Positions 1 to 7,519 of a stretch of 46,334 bases of DNA are shown here, one piece after another. The position numbers and the translations under genes were made by a program. Under the pieces are notes generated by a model. That model did no database searches and was not told where the DNA came from. It saw nothing but the letters and a program-made list of their open reading frames with translations. This DNA comes from Rhodothermus sp. (GTDB lineage: Bacteria; Bacteroidota; Rhodothermia; Rhodothermales; Rhodothermaceae): positions 1 to 46,334 of the forward strand of contig WFPM01000182.1 in NCBI GenBank assembly GCA_015487635.1, written 5' to 3'. How positions within the stretch are numbered: the first letter of the stretch is position 1; every line of letters begins with the position of its first letter.

Positions 1-98
1 GCCAGCGCACCGCTGACGAAACCACCCGCCCAGCGCAGCAGGCTCCACTGCAGCTCCGCGCGGGGATCGGCCACGGATTCAGGATGCCGGTTGTTCAT
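1..98 (-). CDS. Unidentified protein, N-terminal fragment (runs off window)
   Basis: A reading frame begins with ATG at 98 and runs off the left edge; 32 codons are visible. A GGAG ribosome binding site lies six bases before the ATG. The visible residues start MNNRHPESVADPRAELQWS and then turn hydrophobic around residues 19-33 (LLRWAGGFVSGALA). That suggests a short cytoplasmic tail followed by the first membrane helix. I do not recognise the family. The gene lies 48 bases downstream of rlmN on the same strand, so the two may be co-transcribed. Confidence 0.5.
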   Translation of the reverse strand, partial: MNNRHPESVADPRAELQWSLLRWAGGFVSGAL

Positions 99-145
99 GG
101 CTCCATGCGATCTGGTTGACAGGTTCGCCTGTGGGGATGACAACA

Positions 146-1234
146 TTATGTCACGGCTTCCGAAGCGGCCTGCTCACGCACGGCCAGCTGGCCGCAGGCC
201 GCGTTGATGTCCTGACCCCGGCTCCGGCGCACGGTGACCGTGACGCCGCGATCCACCAGCACCCGGATGAAGGCCTGCAGACGCTCCTCGGAGGGTCGGC
301 GGAAGGGCAGGCCCTCGACCGGATTGTAGAGGATCAGGTTGACCTTGCCGGGCGCCTGCTCGGTGATGTCGGCCAGGCGGTGGGCGTCTTCGGGCCGGTC
401 ATTGAAGCCATCGAACAGGCAGTACTCGTAGGTGATCGTCTGGCCGGTGCGGGCCTCGAAGTAACGGATGGCTTCGATGAGGTCGTCGAGATCGGTCTGT
501 TCGTTGCGGTTGACCGGCATGATGGCCGAACGCTGGGCGTTCGTGGGGGCGTGCAGCGAGACAGCCAGGCGGAAGCGCGCGCCGTCGTCGGCCAGCTGGC
601 GGATGCGGCGGGCCAGCCCGACCGTGGAGACCGTGATGCGACGGGGCGAAAGCCCGAGGCCGTCCCGGTCGGTCAGCAGCGCCACGCTCCGGAGTACGGC
701 CTCGTAGTTCAGCAGCGGCTCGCCCATGCCCATGTAGACAACGTTCGTAATGCGCCGCCCAAAGCGCTTTTCGGCCAGCCGGTTGAGTTGCCAGACCTGA
801 TCGTAGATTTCGCCGGCCGTCAGGTTCTGCTGGAAGCCCATGAGGCCGGTGGCGCAGAAGGCACAGCCCATGGCGCAGCCCACCTGGCTGGAGACGCACA
901 CGGTGAGACGACGGACCCGGCCCGTTTCTTCGTCGAAATCGGGAATCAGCACCGACTCGATGTGGCGTCCCGACGGCAGGCGGAAGAGCACCTTGACGGT
1001 CTGATCACTGGCCGTGAGCTGGCGTACCGGTTCCAGCCGCGTGATGCAGGTGCGCCGGGCCAGCTCGGTGCGGAAGGATTGGGGCAGGTCCGTCATCTGC
1101 TCGACGGACGTGGCGCCCTTGCCGTAGAGCCACTTGAACAGCTGGCGGCCCCGGTAGCGCGGCTCGCCCAGCTCTTCGGCCAGCCGCTCCAGTTCTTCGC
1201 GACTCAGCGTCCGCAGGTCTAAGGGCGTGCGCAC
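146..1234 (-). CDS. rlmN: 23S rRNA (adenine(2503)-C2)-methyltransferase RlmN
   Basis: Radical-SAM enzyme that methylates C2 of A2503 in 23S rRNA and, in characterised members, A37 of some tRNAs. The CxxxCxxC cluster motif is at residues 120, 124 and 127 of the 362-residue form. The two further cysteines of the RlmN mechanism are also visible: C113 in CVSSQVGC, and C347 in the C-terminal INAACGQL, which carries the methyl group in the known mechanism. Length is normal for the family. The frame is open upstream to an ATG at 1339, but those 35 residues look unlike RlmN. I therefore prefer GTG at 1234, which gives VRTPLDLRTLSREELE, a typical start; no strong Shine-Dalgarno supports either choice. 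The gene is divergent from the methionine operon. Confidence 0.95.
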   Translation of the reverse strand: MRTPLDLRTLSREELERLAEELGEPRYRGRQLFKWLYGKGATSVEQMTDLPQSFRTELARRTCITRLEPVRQLTASDQTVKVLFRLPSGRHIESVLIPDFDEETGRVRRLTVCVSSQVGCAMGCAFCATGLMGFQQNLTAGEIYDQVWQLNRLAEKRFGRRITNVVYMGMGEPLLNYEAVLRSVALLTDRDGLGLSPRRITVSTVGLARRIRQLADDGARFRLAVSLHAPTNAQRSAIMPVNRNEQTDLDDLIEAIRYFEARTGQTITYEYCLFDGFNDRPEDAHRLADITEQAPGKVNLILYNPVEGLPFRRPSEERLQAFIRVLVDRGVTVTVRRSRGQDINAACGQLAVREQAASEAVT

Positions 1235-1361
1235 GATCGAACAGGAGCGTTGATTTTTCGATATCCTTCCAACGCAGGGTCGTTGGAAGGGTTCAAGCGA
1301 GGGCGGCCAGATGGACGGCGTCTTTACCCTGTTTTTCACATTGTGGAATCGGTTCCGAGGT

Positions 1362-1383
1362 GGAACCCCCTCGAAGGGGGTCC
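1362..1383. repeat. Short palindrome resembling one half of the type A repeat
   Basis: A near-perfect hairpin with arms of about eight bases (GGAACCCCC and GGGGGTCC around a TCGA loop) lies between rlmN and the SAM riboswitch. Its CCCCCTCGAAGGGGG core resembles the first hairpin of the type A repeats at 23872 and 24093. It has no T-run, so I do not call it a terminator. Confidence 0.5.
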
Positions 1384-1413
1384 GTAGAACGGCCCCAACA
1401 AGGATGTTCTTAC

Positions 1414-1542
1414 CAGCTCATCCAGAAGGGTGGAGGGACCAGGCCCTGTGAAGCCCTGGCAACCGCCCCGTTGATCGTCGGGAGACGACGCGGGGAAAGG
1501 TGCCAATTCCTGCCTCGCACGACCGCGAGGGGAGATGAGCTG
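1414..1542 (+). ncRNA. SAM-I (S-box) riboswitch aptamer
   Basis: Closing stem P1 is nine perfect base pairs, CAGCTCATC (1414-1422) with GATGAGCTG (1534-1542). Between them lie the S-box core elements in order: the AGAAGGGTGGAGGGACC segment, the GGCCCTGTGAAGCCCTGGCAACC segment, and GGTGCCAATTCC near 1499-1510. This is a strong match to the SAM-I consensus as I know it. SAM binding stabilises P1. The position 175 bases before metY, and the methionine genes that follow, fit the classical use of this element to shut the operon down when SAM is plentiful. Confidence 0.96.
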
Positions 1543-1583
1543 TTCAAGGCGATGCCATCATGCCATGAACAGTGTACCTCTTC
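1529..1583 (+). promoter_or_regulatory. Predicted anti-terminator of the SAM-I riboswitch
   Basis: Three nested pairings can form in RNA: GGGGAG (1529-1534) with CUCUUC (1578-1583, including two G-U pairs), CUGUUCA (1540-1546) with UGAACAG (1566-1572), and GGC (1548-1550) with GCC (1562-1564). This long stem uses the 3' strand of P1 and also the 5' arm of the terminator, so it is incompatible with both. That is the expected layout of a transcriptional OFF switch. The pairing is read directly from the bases; the function is inferred. Confidence 0.7.
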
Positions 1584-1612
1584 CGCGGATCGGCGTGCGG
1601 GAGAGGTTTTTT
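1576..1612 (+). terminator. Intrinsic terminator of the SAM-I expression platform
   Basis: The arms ACCTCTTCCGC (1576-1586) and GCGGGAGAGGT (1597-1607) form a stem of about eleven pairs with one mismatch, followed by six T (1607-1612). It sits 34 bases after the aptamer and 105 bases before metY. When P1 is formed by SAM binding, the anti-terminator cannot form and this hairpin should stop transcription. Confidence 0.88.
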
Positions 1613-1614
1613 AA

Positions 1615-3045
<1,431 letters not shown>

Positions 3046-3067
3046 AGCTGAAACCTCGAAGCCGCCC

Positions 3068-4144
3068 ATGACGCAGACGTTCGTGCTGCCTGAATTCAAA
3101 CTTGAAAGCGGCGTGGTGCTGCGCCAGGTGCAGGTGGTCTATCGGACCTGGGGGCGCCTGAACCCGGAGGGCACCAACGCGCTGGTGGTCTGCCACGCAC
3201 TGACCGGAAGCGCGGACGTCGACCAGTGGTGGGGCGATCTGCTGGGACCCGGCCGGGCGTTCGACACAGACCACTTCTTCGTGGTGTGTGCCAACGTGCT
3301 GGGTTCGCCCTACGGCACCACCTCGCCGCTGACGATCAACCCGGACACTGGCCGCCCCTACGGTCCGGAATTTCCGCTGGTCACCATCCGCGACACGGTC
3401 AACCTGCACCGCAAGCTGCTGGAGCATCTGGGCGTGCGCCAGGTGGCCGTCGCGGTGGGTGGGTCGATGGGCGGCATGCAGGTGCTGGAGTGGGCCTTCC
3501 AGGGCGACTTCGTACGGGCGATTATCCCGATTGCTGTGGGCGGGCGCCACTCGGCCTGGTGCATCGGCTGGAGTGAGGCGCAGCGCCAGGCCATCTATGC
3601 CGATCCGCGCTGGCGCGGCGGCTACTACGATCCGGACGATCCACCCGTGCACGGGTTGGCTATCGCCCGCATGATCGCCATGATTTCGTATCGTTCCTAT
3701 CAGTCCTTCGAGGCCCGCTTCGGCCGCCGGCGTATGCTCCGAGGTGAGGAGAAGCTTTTTGCCGTGGAAAGCTACCTGCACTACCAGGGCGAAAAACTGG
3801 TGCGCCGCTTCGATGCAAACTGCTACGTGCGCCTGACGCAGAAGATGGACTCACACGACGTGTCGCGGGGACGGGGGCCGTATCCAGAGGTGCTGGCCGA
3901 AGTGCGCCAGCCCGCCCTGGTGGTCGGGATCGACTCGGACGTACTCTACCCGCTGGCCGAGCAGGAAGAACTGGCCACGCATCTGCCCAACGCCTCGCTC
4001 TACGTGCTGCACTCGCCCCACGGGCACGATGCGTTCCTGATCGAAACGCAAACCCTCAACGAAGTCCTACGCGAATGGATCTCCGCGAACGTTCCGGTGC
4101 AGGCGGCGCCGAGCCCCTGGCCCTCCAGCGAGACCGCCGCCTGA
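3068..4144 (+). CDS. metX: Homoserine O-acetyltransferase (MetX)
   Basis: Alpha/beta-hydrolase-fold acyltransferase that activates homoserine for MetY. It has 358 residues. The catalytic triad is visible as S133 in GGSMGGMQ (nucleophile elbow), D291 in GIDSDVLYP and H320 in HSPHGHDAF. The region after the first strand, VCHALTGSADVDQWW and NVLGSPYGTTSP, is characteristic of MetX. Acetyl rather than succinyl specificity is presumed from the MetX family and the MetY partner, not read from residues. The ATG at 3068 follows metY by 22 bases; the upstream extension of the frame overlaps metY and is not family-like. The downstream aspartokinase starts within or just after its end. Confidence 0.93.
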   Translation: MTQTFVLPEFKLESGVVLRQVQVVYRTWGRLNPEGTNALVVCHALTGSADVDQWWGDLLGPGRAFDTDHFFVVCANVLGSPYGTTSPLTINPDTGRPYGPEFPLVTIRDTVNLHRKLLEHLGVRQVAVAVGGSMGGMQVLEWAFQGDFVRAIIPIAVGGRHSAWCIGWSEAQRQAIYADPRWRGGYYDPDDPPVHGLAIARMIAMISYRSYQSFEARFGRRRMLRGEEKLFAVESYLHYQGEKLVRRFDANCYVRLTQKMDSHDVSRGRGPYPEVLAEVRQPALVVGIDSDVLYPLAEQEELATHLPNASLYVLHSPHGHDAFLIETQTLNEVLREWISANVPVQAAPSPWPSSETAA

Positions 4145-4146
4145 AA

Positions 4147-5058
4147 GTGCTCAAGTTCGGTGGCACGTCGGTCGGCTCGGCTGAACTGGTGGCCCGTGTG
4201 GCCGACCTGATCGTCGAGGCGACGACGACCCATCGCGTTGTGGTCGTGGTGTCGGCGGCGGCCGGGGTCACGAACGAGCTGGTGGCGGCCTGGAATGCCC
4301 TGCGGCAGGGCACGCTGGACGTGCCGGCCCTGCTGGCGCGGCTGCGTCAGCGTCATCGGGCGCTGGCCCAGGTGCTGTCCGGGCATGTCGCACTGCGGCG
4401 CAGCTATCTGGCCACGCTCGAAGAGACGCTGGTGCGGCTGGCCCGCTTGCTGGAAGTCGCCCGCCATGACCCGGATCCCGCCTGGCGCGACGAGGTACTG
4501 GCCGTCGGCGAACGCCTAATGGCTCCGCTGCTGGCGGCCGCCCTCCGTGTTCGGGGACTTTCCGCCTTTGCCCAGGACGCTACGGCACTGATCTGCACCG
4601 ACGCGCAGCATGGCGAGGCCCACGTGGACCTGGAGGCCACGCGCAAGCAGGTGCAACGCTGGTTTGCCCGGGTCGGCCGCCAGACGGTGCCCGTCGTGAC
4701 CGGCTTCATCGGCGCCACGCCGGAAGGTCGCACTACCACGCTGGGGCGGGGGGGCAGCGACTACTCGGCCGCGTTGCTGGCCGCTCTGCTCGGTGCCGAA
4801 GTGCTGGAACGCTGGACCGACGTGGACGGACTATACACCAAGGATCCACGCAAAAGCCCGGATGCCCGTCGCTATCAGACGCTGGTGCTTGAGGAAGCCT
4901 GGGCCTGGAATCATGCGGGCAAGCTGGGCATGCACCGCAAAGCGCTCGATCCGCTGGTAGCCGCCGGCATTCCGGTGCACATTCGCTCGACGATGGCGCC
5001 CGAACGGCCGGGCACCTGGTTGCTTCCGGCCGATGCCCCCCAGTCGCTGGCAAGTTGA
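4147..5058 (+). CDS. Aspartate kinase, catalytic domain only (no ACT domains)
   Basis: Phosphorylates aspartate, the first step toward methionine, threonine and lysine. The amino-acid-kinase core is complete: KFGGTSVG at the N-terminus, GERLMAPLL, GRTTTLGRGGSDYSA and WTDVDGLYTKDPR, ending in STMAPERPGTWL. The protein stops there, at about 303 residues. Ordinary aspartokinases continue with two ACT domains (400-450 residues) that bind lysine or threonine. The stop codon is followed at once by asd, and I see no ACT-like sequence, so this is a short form rather than a frameshift. The start is uncertain: GTG 4147 lies two bases after the metX stop, while ATG 4075 would overlap metX by 70 bases. 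Feedback control by end product is probably absent; control by the upstream riboswitch would substitute. Confidence 0.88.
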   Translation: MLKFGGTSVGSAELVARVADLIVEATTTHRVVVVVSAAAGVTNELVAAWNALRQGTLDVPALLARLRQRHRALAQVLSGHVALRRSYLATLEETLVRLARLLEVARHDPDPAWRDEVLAVGERLMAPLLAAALRVRGLSAFAQDATALICTDAQHGEAHVDLEATRKQVQRWFARVGRQTVPVVTGFIGATPEGRTTTLGRGGSDYSAALLAALLGAEVLERWTDVDGLYTKDPRKSPDARRYQTLVLEEAWAWNHAGKLGMHRKALDPLVAAGIPVHIRSTMAPERPGTWLLPADAPQSLAS

Positions 5059-5096
5059 AAACCACTTTTTTGAAACCCAAAACCCTGAGCAAAAAG

Positions 5097-6179
5097 ATGG
5101 CACAGCCCCGATTCCGCGTAGGTATTCTCGGCGCGACCGGCGCCGTCGGTCAGAAGTTCGTCGAACTACTGGCCGACCATCCCTGGTTCGAAATCAGCGT
5201 ACTGGCGGCTTCGGACCGCTCGGCCGGCAAGCCTTATCGGGAAGCCGCCAACTGGATCGGCAGCCGTCCTATTCCGCCCCGGGTGGCCGATCAGAAGGTC
5301 GTGCCGATCTCGACCGAACTTGACTGTGACTTTGTGTTTTCCGGACTCAGCGCCGACGTGGCCGGCGAGATCGAAGGCCGGCTGGCCGAGACCGGCTATC
5401 CGGTCATTTCGAACGCTCGCAATTATCGGATGCGTGAGGATGTGCCGCTGCTGATTCCGGAGATCAACCCCGAGCACACGGCCCTGATTGAGCGACAGCC
5501 CTGGCGCGCAAAGGGCGGCTTTATCGTCACGAACCCGAACTGCTCGACGGTGGGGCTCGTGTGTGCGCTTTATCCGCTGGTCAAAGCGTTTGGCGTGGAG
5601 CAGGTGCATGTGACCACGCTGCAGGCACTCTCCGGCGCGGGCTATCCGGGCGTGCCCTCGCTGGATACCACGGCCAACGTGATTCCCTTCATCGGTGGCG
5701 AAGAAGAAAAAATGGCCACCGAGCCCCGCAAGATTCTGGGACAGTTGGTCGATGGCCACATCGAACCCGCCGCGATCCGCATCAGCGCGCAGTGCAACCG
5801 GGTGCCGGTGCTTGAAGGCCATCTGGAATGCATTTCGGTGAAGCTGGCCCGGCCGGCCTCGGTCGACGAGGTGCGGGAGGTGCTTTGTACGTTCCGGAGC
5901 CCGATCTCCGAGCTGGGCCTGCCGACGGCACCGGCGCAGCTGCTGCACGTGTTCGACGAGCCGCACTTTCCACAGCCGCGCCGTCATGCCGAGCTGGGGC
6001 GGGGCATGACCGTCTCGGTCGGGCGCATTCGGCCCTGCGAGGTCTTTGACGTCAAGTTCGTGGCGCTGGTGCACAACACGATTCGCGGCGCGGCCGGCGG
6101 GGCCGTGCTGAACGCCGAACTGCTGGTGCGTCAGGGCTACCTGAAACCGCGTCGCAGCCCGGTCGTTGCCGAGGCCTGA
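5097..6179 (+). CDS. asd: Aspartate-semialdehyde dehydrogenase
   Basis: NADPH-dependent reduction of aspartyl phosphate to aspartate semialdehyde. The 360-residue protein has the Rossmann motif [10 protein letters not shown] (9-18), the catalytic cysteine C149 in TNPNCSTVG and the base H242 in VLEGHLE. The sequence around [12 protein letters not shown] resembles the archaeal/fungal branch of the family more than the E. coli branch. The frame extends upstream to a TTG at 5055 overlapping the aspartokinase stop, but the ATG at 5097 gives the normal family N-terminus. Fourth gene of the SAM-I operon. Homoserine dehydrogenase, needed to reach the MetX substrate, is not in this window. Confidence 0.93.
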   Translation: MAQPRFRVGILGATGAVGQKFVELLADHPWFEISVLAASDRSAGKPYREAANWIGSRPIPPRVADQKVVPISTELDCDFVFSGLSADVAGEIEGRLAETGYPVISNARNYRMREDVPLLIPEINPEHTALIERQPWRAKGGFIVTNPNCSTVGLVCALYPLVKAFGVEQVHVTTLQALSGAGYPGVPSLDTTANVIPFIGGEEEKMATEPRKILGQLVDGHIEPAAIRISAQCNRVPVLEGHLECISVKLARPASVDEVREVLCTFRSPISELGLPTAPAQLLHVFDEPHFPQPRRHAELGRGMTVSVGRIRPCEVFDVKFVALVHNTIRGAAGGAVLNAELLVRQGYLKPRRSPVVAEA

Positions 6180-6192
6180 GGGCCTGACGACC

Positions 6193-6696
6193 ATGGAGCC
6201 GATTTCCATTCGACCGGCACGCTGGGAAGACGCCGAGGCGTTGGAGGCGCTCTGGTGGCGCCTGCTCGAAGAACAGGCGGCGCTGGACCCGACCTTCGCG
6301 CCCGCCGAGGATGCTCGCCGCCGCTGGCGCAACGACTTCATGCTGTGGGTGCGCGACCGGATGTACCGGTTGCTGGTGGCGGATCGATCCGGTGAGCTGG
6401 TGGGCTTCATCTCAGCGCATCAGTGGAGCCCGCCGCCGATCTACCGGCAGGAGCTGGAGGTCTACATTGACGAGCTGTACGTATTGCCGGACTGTCGGCG
6501 GCAGGGGATCGGAGCACGGCTGGTGGCAGCCGTCCGTGCCTGGGCGCAGGAGGTGGGCGCCGTGCGGCTACGACTAGGCGTGCTGGCCGCCAATCGTGAG
6601 GGACTGGCCTTCTGGGAACGCCAGCAGGCTCGGCCGTTTTCGCTGACGCTGATCATTCCTTTGACGGAATTTCAAAAGCCGGATTCGGAAACCTGA
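6193..6696 (+). CDS. GNAT-family N-acetyltransferase
   Basis: Acetyl-CoA-dependent acyltransferase of unknown substrate, 167 residues. The GNAT pattern is visible: an N-terminal IRPARWEDAEALEALW, the beta4 strand VYIDELYVLPDCR, then the acetyl-CoA loop RRQGIGARLVAAV (about residues 99-111) and a C-terminal AFWERQQ helix. The ATG at 6193 lies 13 bases after asd, so it is probably the last gene of the methionine operon. Nothing in the sequence shows a methionine-related role. No T-tract terminator is seen before the tRNA promoter; a six-pair stem at 6708-6726 has no U-run. Confidence 0.85.
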   Translation: MEPISIRPARWEDAEALEALWWRLLEEQAALDPTFAPAEDARRRWRNDFMLWVRDRMYRLLVADRSGELVGFISAHQWSPPPIYRQELEVYIDELYVLPDCRRQGIGARLVAAVRAWAQEVGAVRLRLGVLAANREGLAFWERQQARPFSLTLIIPLTEFQKPDSET

Positions 6697-6723
6697 GCAC
6701 CCCCTTCGGCGATAAAAGGCATC

Positions 6724-6774
6724 GCCAGCGGGTTGACAGGCGACATTGAAAGTCGTATCATGAAACCCGCTGGC
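6724..6774. repeat. 11-bp inverted repeat flanking the tRNA-Gly promoter
   Basis: GCCAGCGGGTT (6724-6734) is the exact reverse complement of AACCCGCTGGC (6764-6774). The 29 bases between them contain nearly all of the promoter, and the first arm overlaps the first two bases of the -35 box. In read-through RNA from the upstream operon it would form a hairpin without a U-tract. Confidence 0.6.
6733..6761 (+). promoter_or_regulatory. Sigma-70-like promoter of tRNA-Gly
   Basis: The -35 box TTGACA (6733-6738) is perfect, the spacer is 17 bases, and the -10 box TATCAT (6756-6761) matches five of six positions. The expected start is near 6768, about 12 bases before the mature tRNA. It is the clearest promoter in the window and is of the general bacterial type, not the TTG/TAnnTTTG type seen at protein genes in this phylum. 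Confidence 0.75.
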
Positions 6775-6779
6775 AACGA

Positions 6780-6855
6780 GCGGAAGTAGCTCAGTTGGTA
6801 GAGCGTCTGCTTGCCATGCAGAAGGTCGCGGGTTCGAGTCCCGTCTTCCGCTCCA
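6780..6855 (+). tRNA. tRNA-Gly (anticodon GCC)
   Basis: A complete 76-base cloverleaf with encoded CCA. The acceptor stem is GCGGAAG/CTTCCGC, the D stem GCTC/GAGC, the anticodon stem TCTGC/GCAGA with GCC at 6813-6815, and the T arm GCGGG-TTCGAGT-CCCGT. The discriminator base is T and CCA is at 6853-6855. GCC reads GGC and GGU glycine codons. Confidence 0.98.
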
Positions 6856-6887
6856 CCCGCCTGCTTTCGTGAGCAGGCGGGTTTTTT
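6856..6887 (+). terminator. Intrinsic terminator after tRNA-Gly
   Basis: A ten-pair stem, CCCGCCTGCT with AGCAGGCGGG, is followed by six T. It starts directly after the CCA end. The T-run contains the stop codon of the convergent DUF192 gene (6886-6888). Confidence 0.92.
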
Positions 6888-7389
6888 ATTGACGGGCGGC
6901 CGTGAGTGGACGAGCGTGGCGACGCCAGCGAATGCGGTCCCCCTCAAGGATGCCGTAGGTGTCGGTGAAGCCGGCGGGCACTTCCACCACGAAACGCACC
7001 GGATACTGCGAGGAGATCGTCTCAGTGGAGTAAGGGCGGGTGTATTTGGCGATGGAGACGATCTGGGAGTCCCCGTTGACGAAGATGATGTCGAGCGCCA
7101 GCGGCGTGTTGGCCATCCAGAAGCCCTGTATTCCTTCGCGTTCGAAGATGAACAGCATGCCGCTGCGTTCAGGCAGGTGCGTGCGGTCCATGAGGCCGCG
7201 CTGACGGGCCGAGTCGGTCTCGGCAATCTCGATGGCGATGGTCACGAGCGTGTCGCCATCGCGCACGAAGGCCAGCTGGCCGTCCTCGCGAAAAGGAATG
7301 CTGCGTTCGAGAGAGGAAGCCGGTCGGCGGGTAGATTCGGTGCAGCCGATAAGCAGCAGGCAAAGCGCAACGAGTGCCAGACGATGCAT
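6886..7389 (-). CDS. DUF192-family lipoprotein
   Basis: A small exported lipoprotein of 167 residues with a single DUF192 domain. The N-terminus MHRLALVALCLLLIGC is a lipoprotein signal with C16 as the acylated cysteine. The DUF192 signature GLMDRTHLPERSGMLF and GFWMANTPLALDIIFVN is clear. Function is unknown for most of the family. The frame is open 39 codons further upstream through the neighbouring terminator, but only the ATG at 7387-7389 gives a signal peptide. A promoter-like TAnnTTTG box lies 42 bases upstream. The stop codon sits inside the T-run of the opposing tRNA terminator. Confidence 0.88.
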   Translation of the reverse strand: MHRLALVALCLLLIGCTESTRRPASSLERSIPFREDGQLAFVRDGDTLVTIAIEIAETDSARQRGLMDRTHLPERSGMLFIFEREGIQGFWMANTPLALDIIFVNGDSQIVSIAKYTRPYSTETISSQYPVRFVVEVPAGFTDTYGILEGDRIRWRRHARPLTAARQ

Positions 7390-7430
7390 AGCTCTGGTCC
7401 GTTCAGTTCGTCTGTGGGGCTGGAGATGTC

Positions 7431-7438
7431 CAAAAATA
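7431..7438 (-). promoter_or_regulatory. Candidate -7 box (TAnnTTTG type) for the DUF192 gene
   Basis: On the minus strand the bases read TATTTTTG, an exact match to the Bacteroidota TAnnTTTG element, 42 bases before the ATG. The upstream TTTG is 24 bases away, longer than the usual spacing, so the call is tentative. Confidence 0.4.
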
Positions 7439-7463
7439 AGGGGGCTGGTTACTGATCGTCCAC

Positions 7464-7498
7464 AAAAAAAGCTCCCCCGGTCTTTCGGGGGAGCTTTT
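7464..7498 (-). terminator. Intrinsic terminator after hemW / Ig-like lipoprotein genes
   Basis: A nine-pair stem GCTCCCCCG/CGGGGGAGC (7471-7479 with 7486-7494) is followed on the minus strand by seven T (7464-7470). It ends transcription of the lipoprotein gene at 7520. On the plus strand only four T follow, so it works mainly leftward. Confidence 0.9.
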
Positions 7499-7519
7499 GA
7501 AAACATGGTGAGGGCTCGG

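Noticed and set aside
116-1222. Long plus-strand frame opposite rlmN, and similar antisense frames opposite most genes
   Set aside because: High GC makes long antisense frames common; each lies opposite a gene with clear family motifs and has no family features of its own.
1360-1614. An 84-codon frame through the riboswitch
   Set aside because: The region is explained by the SAM-I aptamer, anti-terminator and terminator; no coding signal remains.
7387-7421. A 7-bp CAGACGA/TCGTCTG repeat around the DUF192 start, and similar 5-7 bp repeats at the TPR, patatin, lptD and half-GT5 starts
   Set aside because: At this length such pairs are expected by chance in GC-rich leaders; only the 11- and 13-bp cases were kept.
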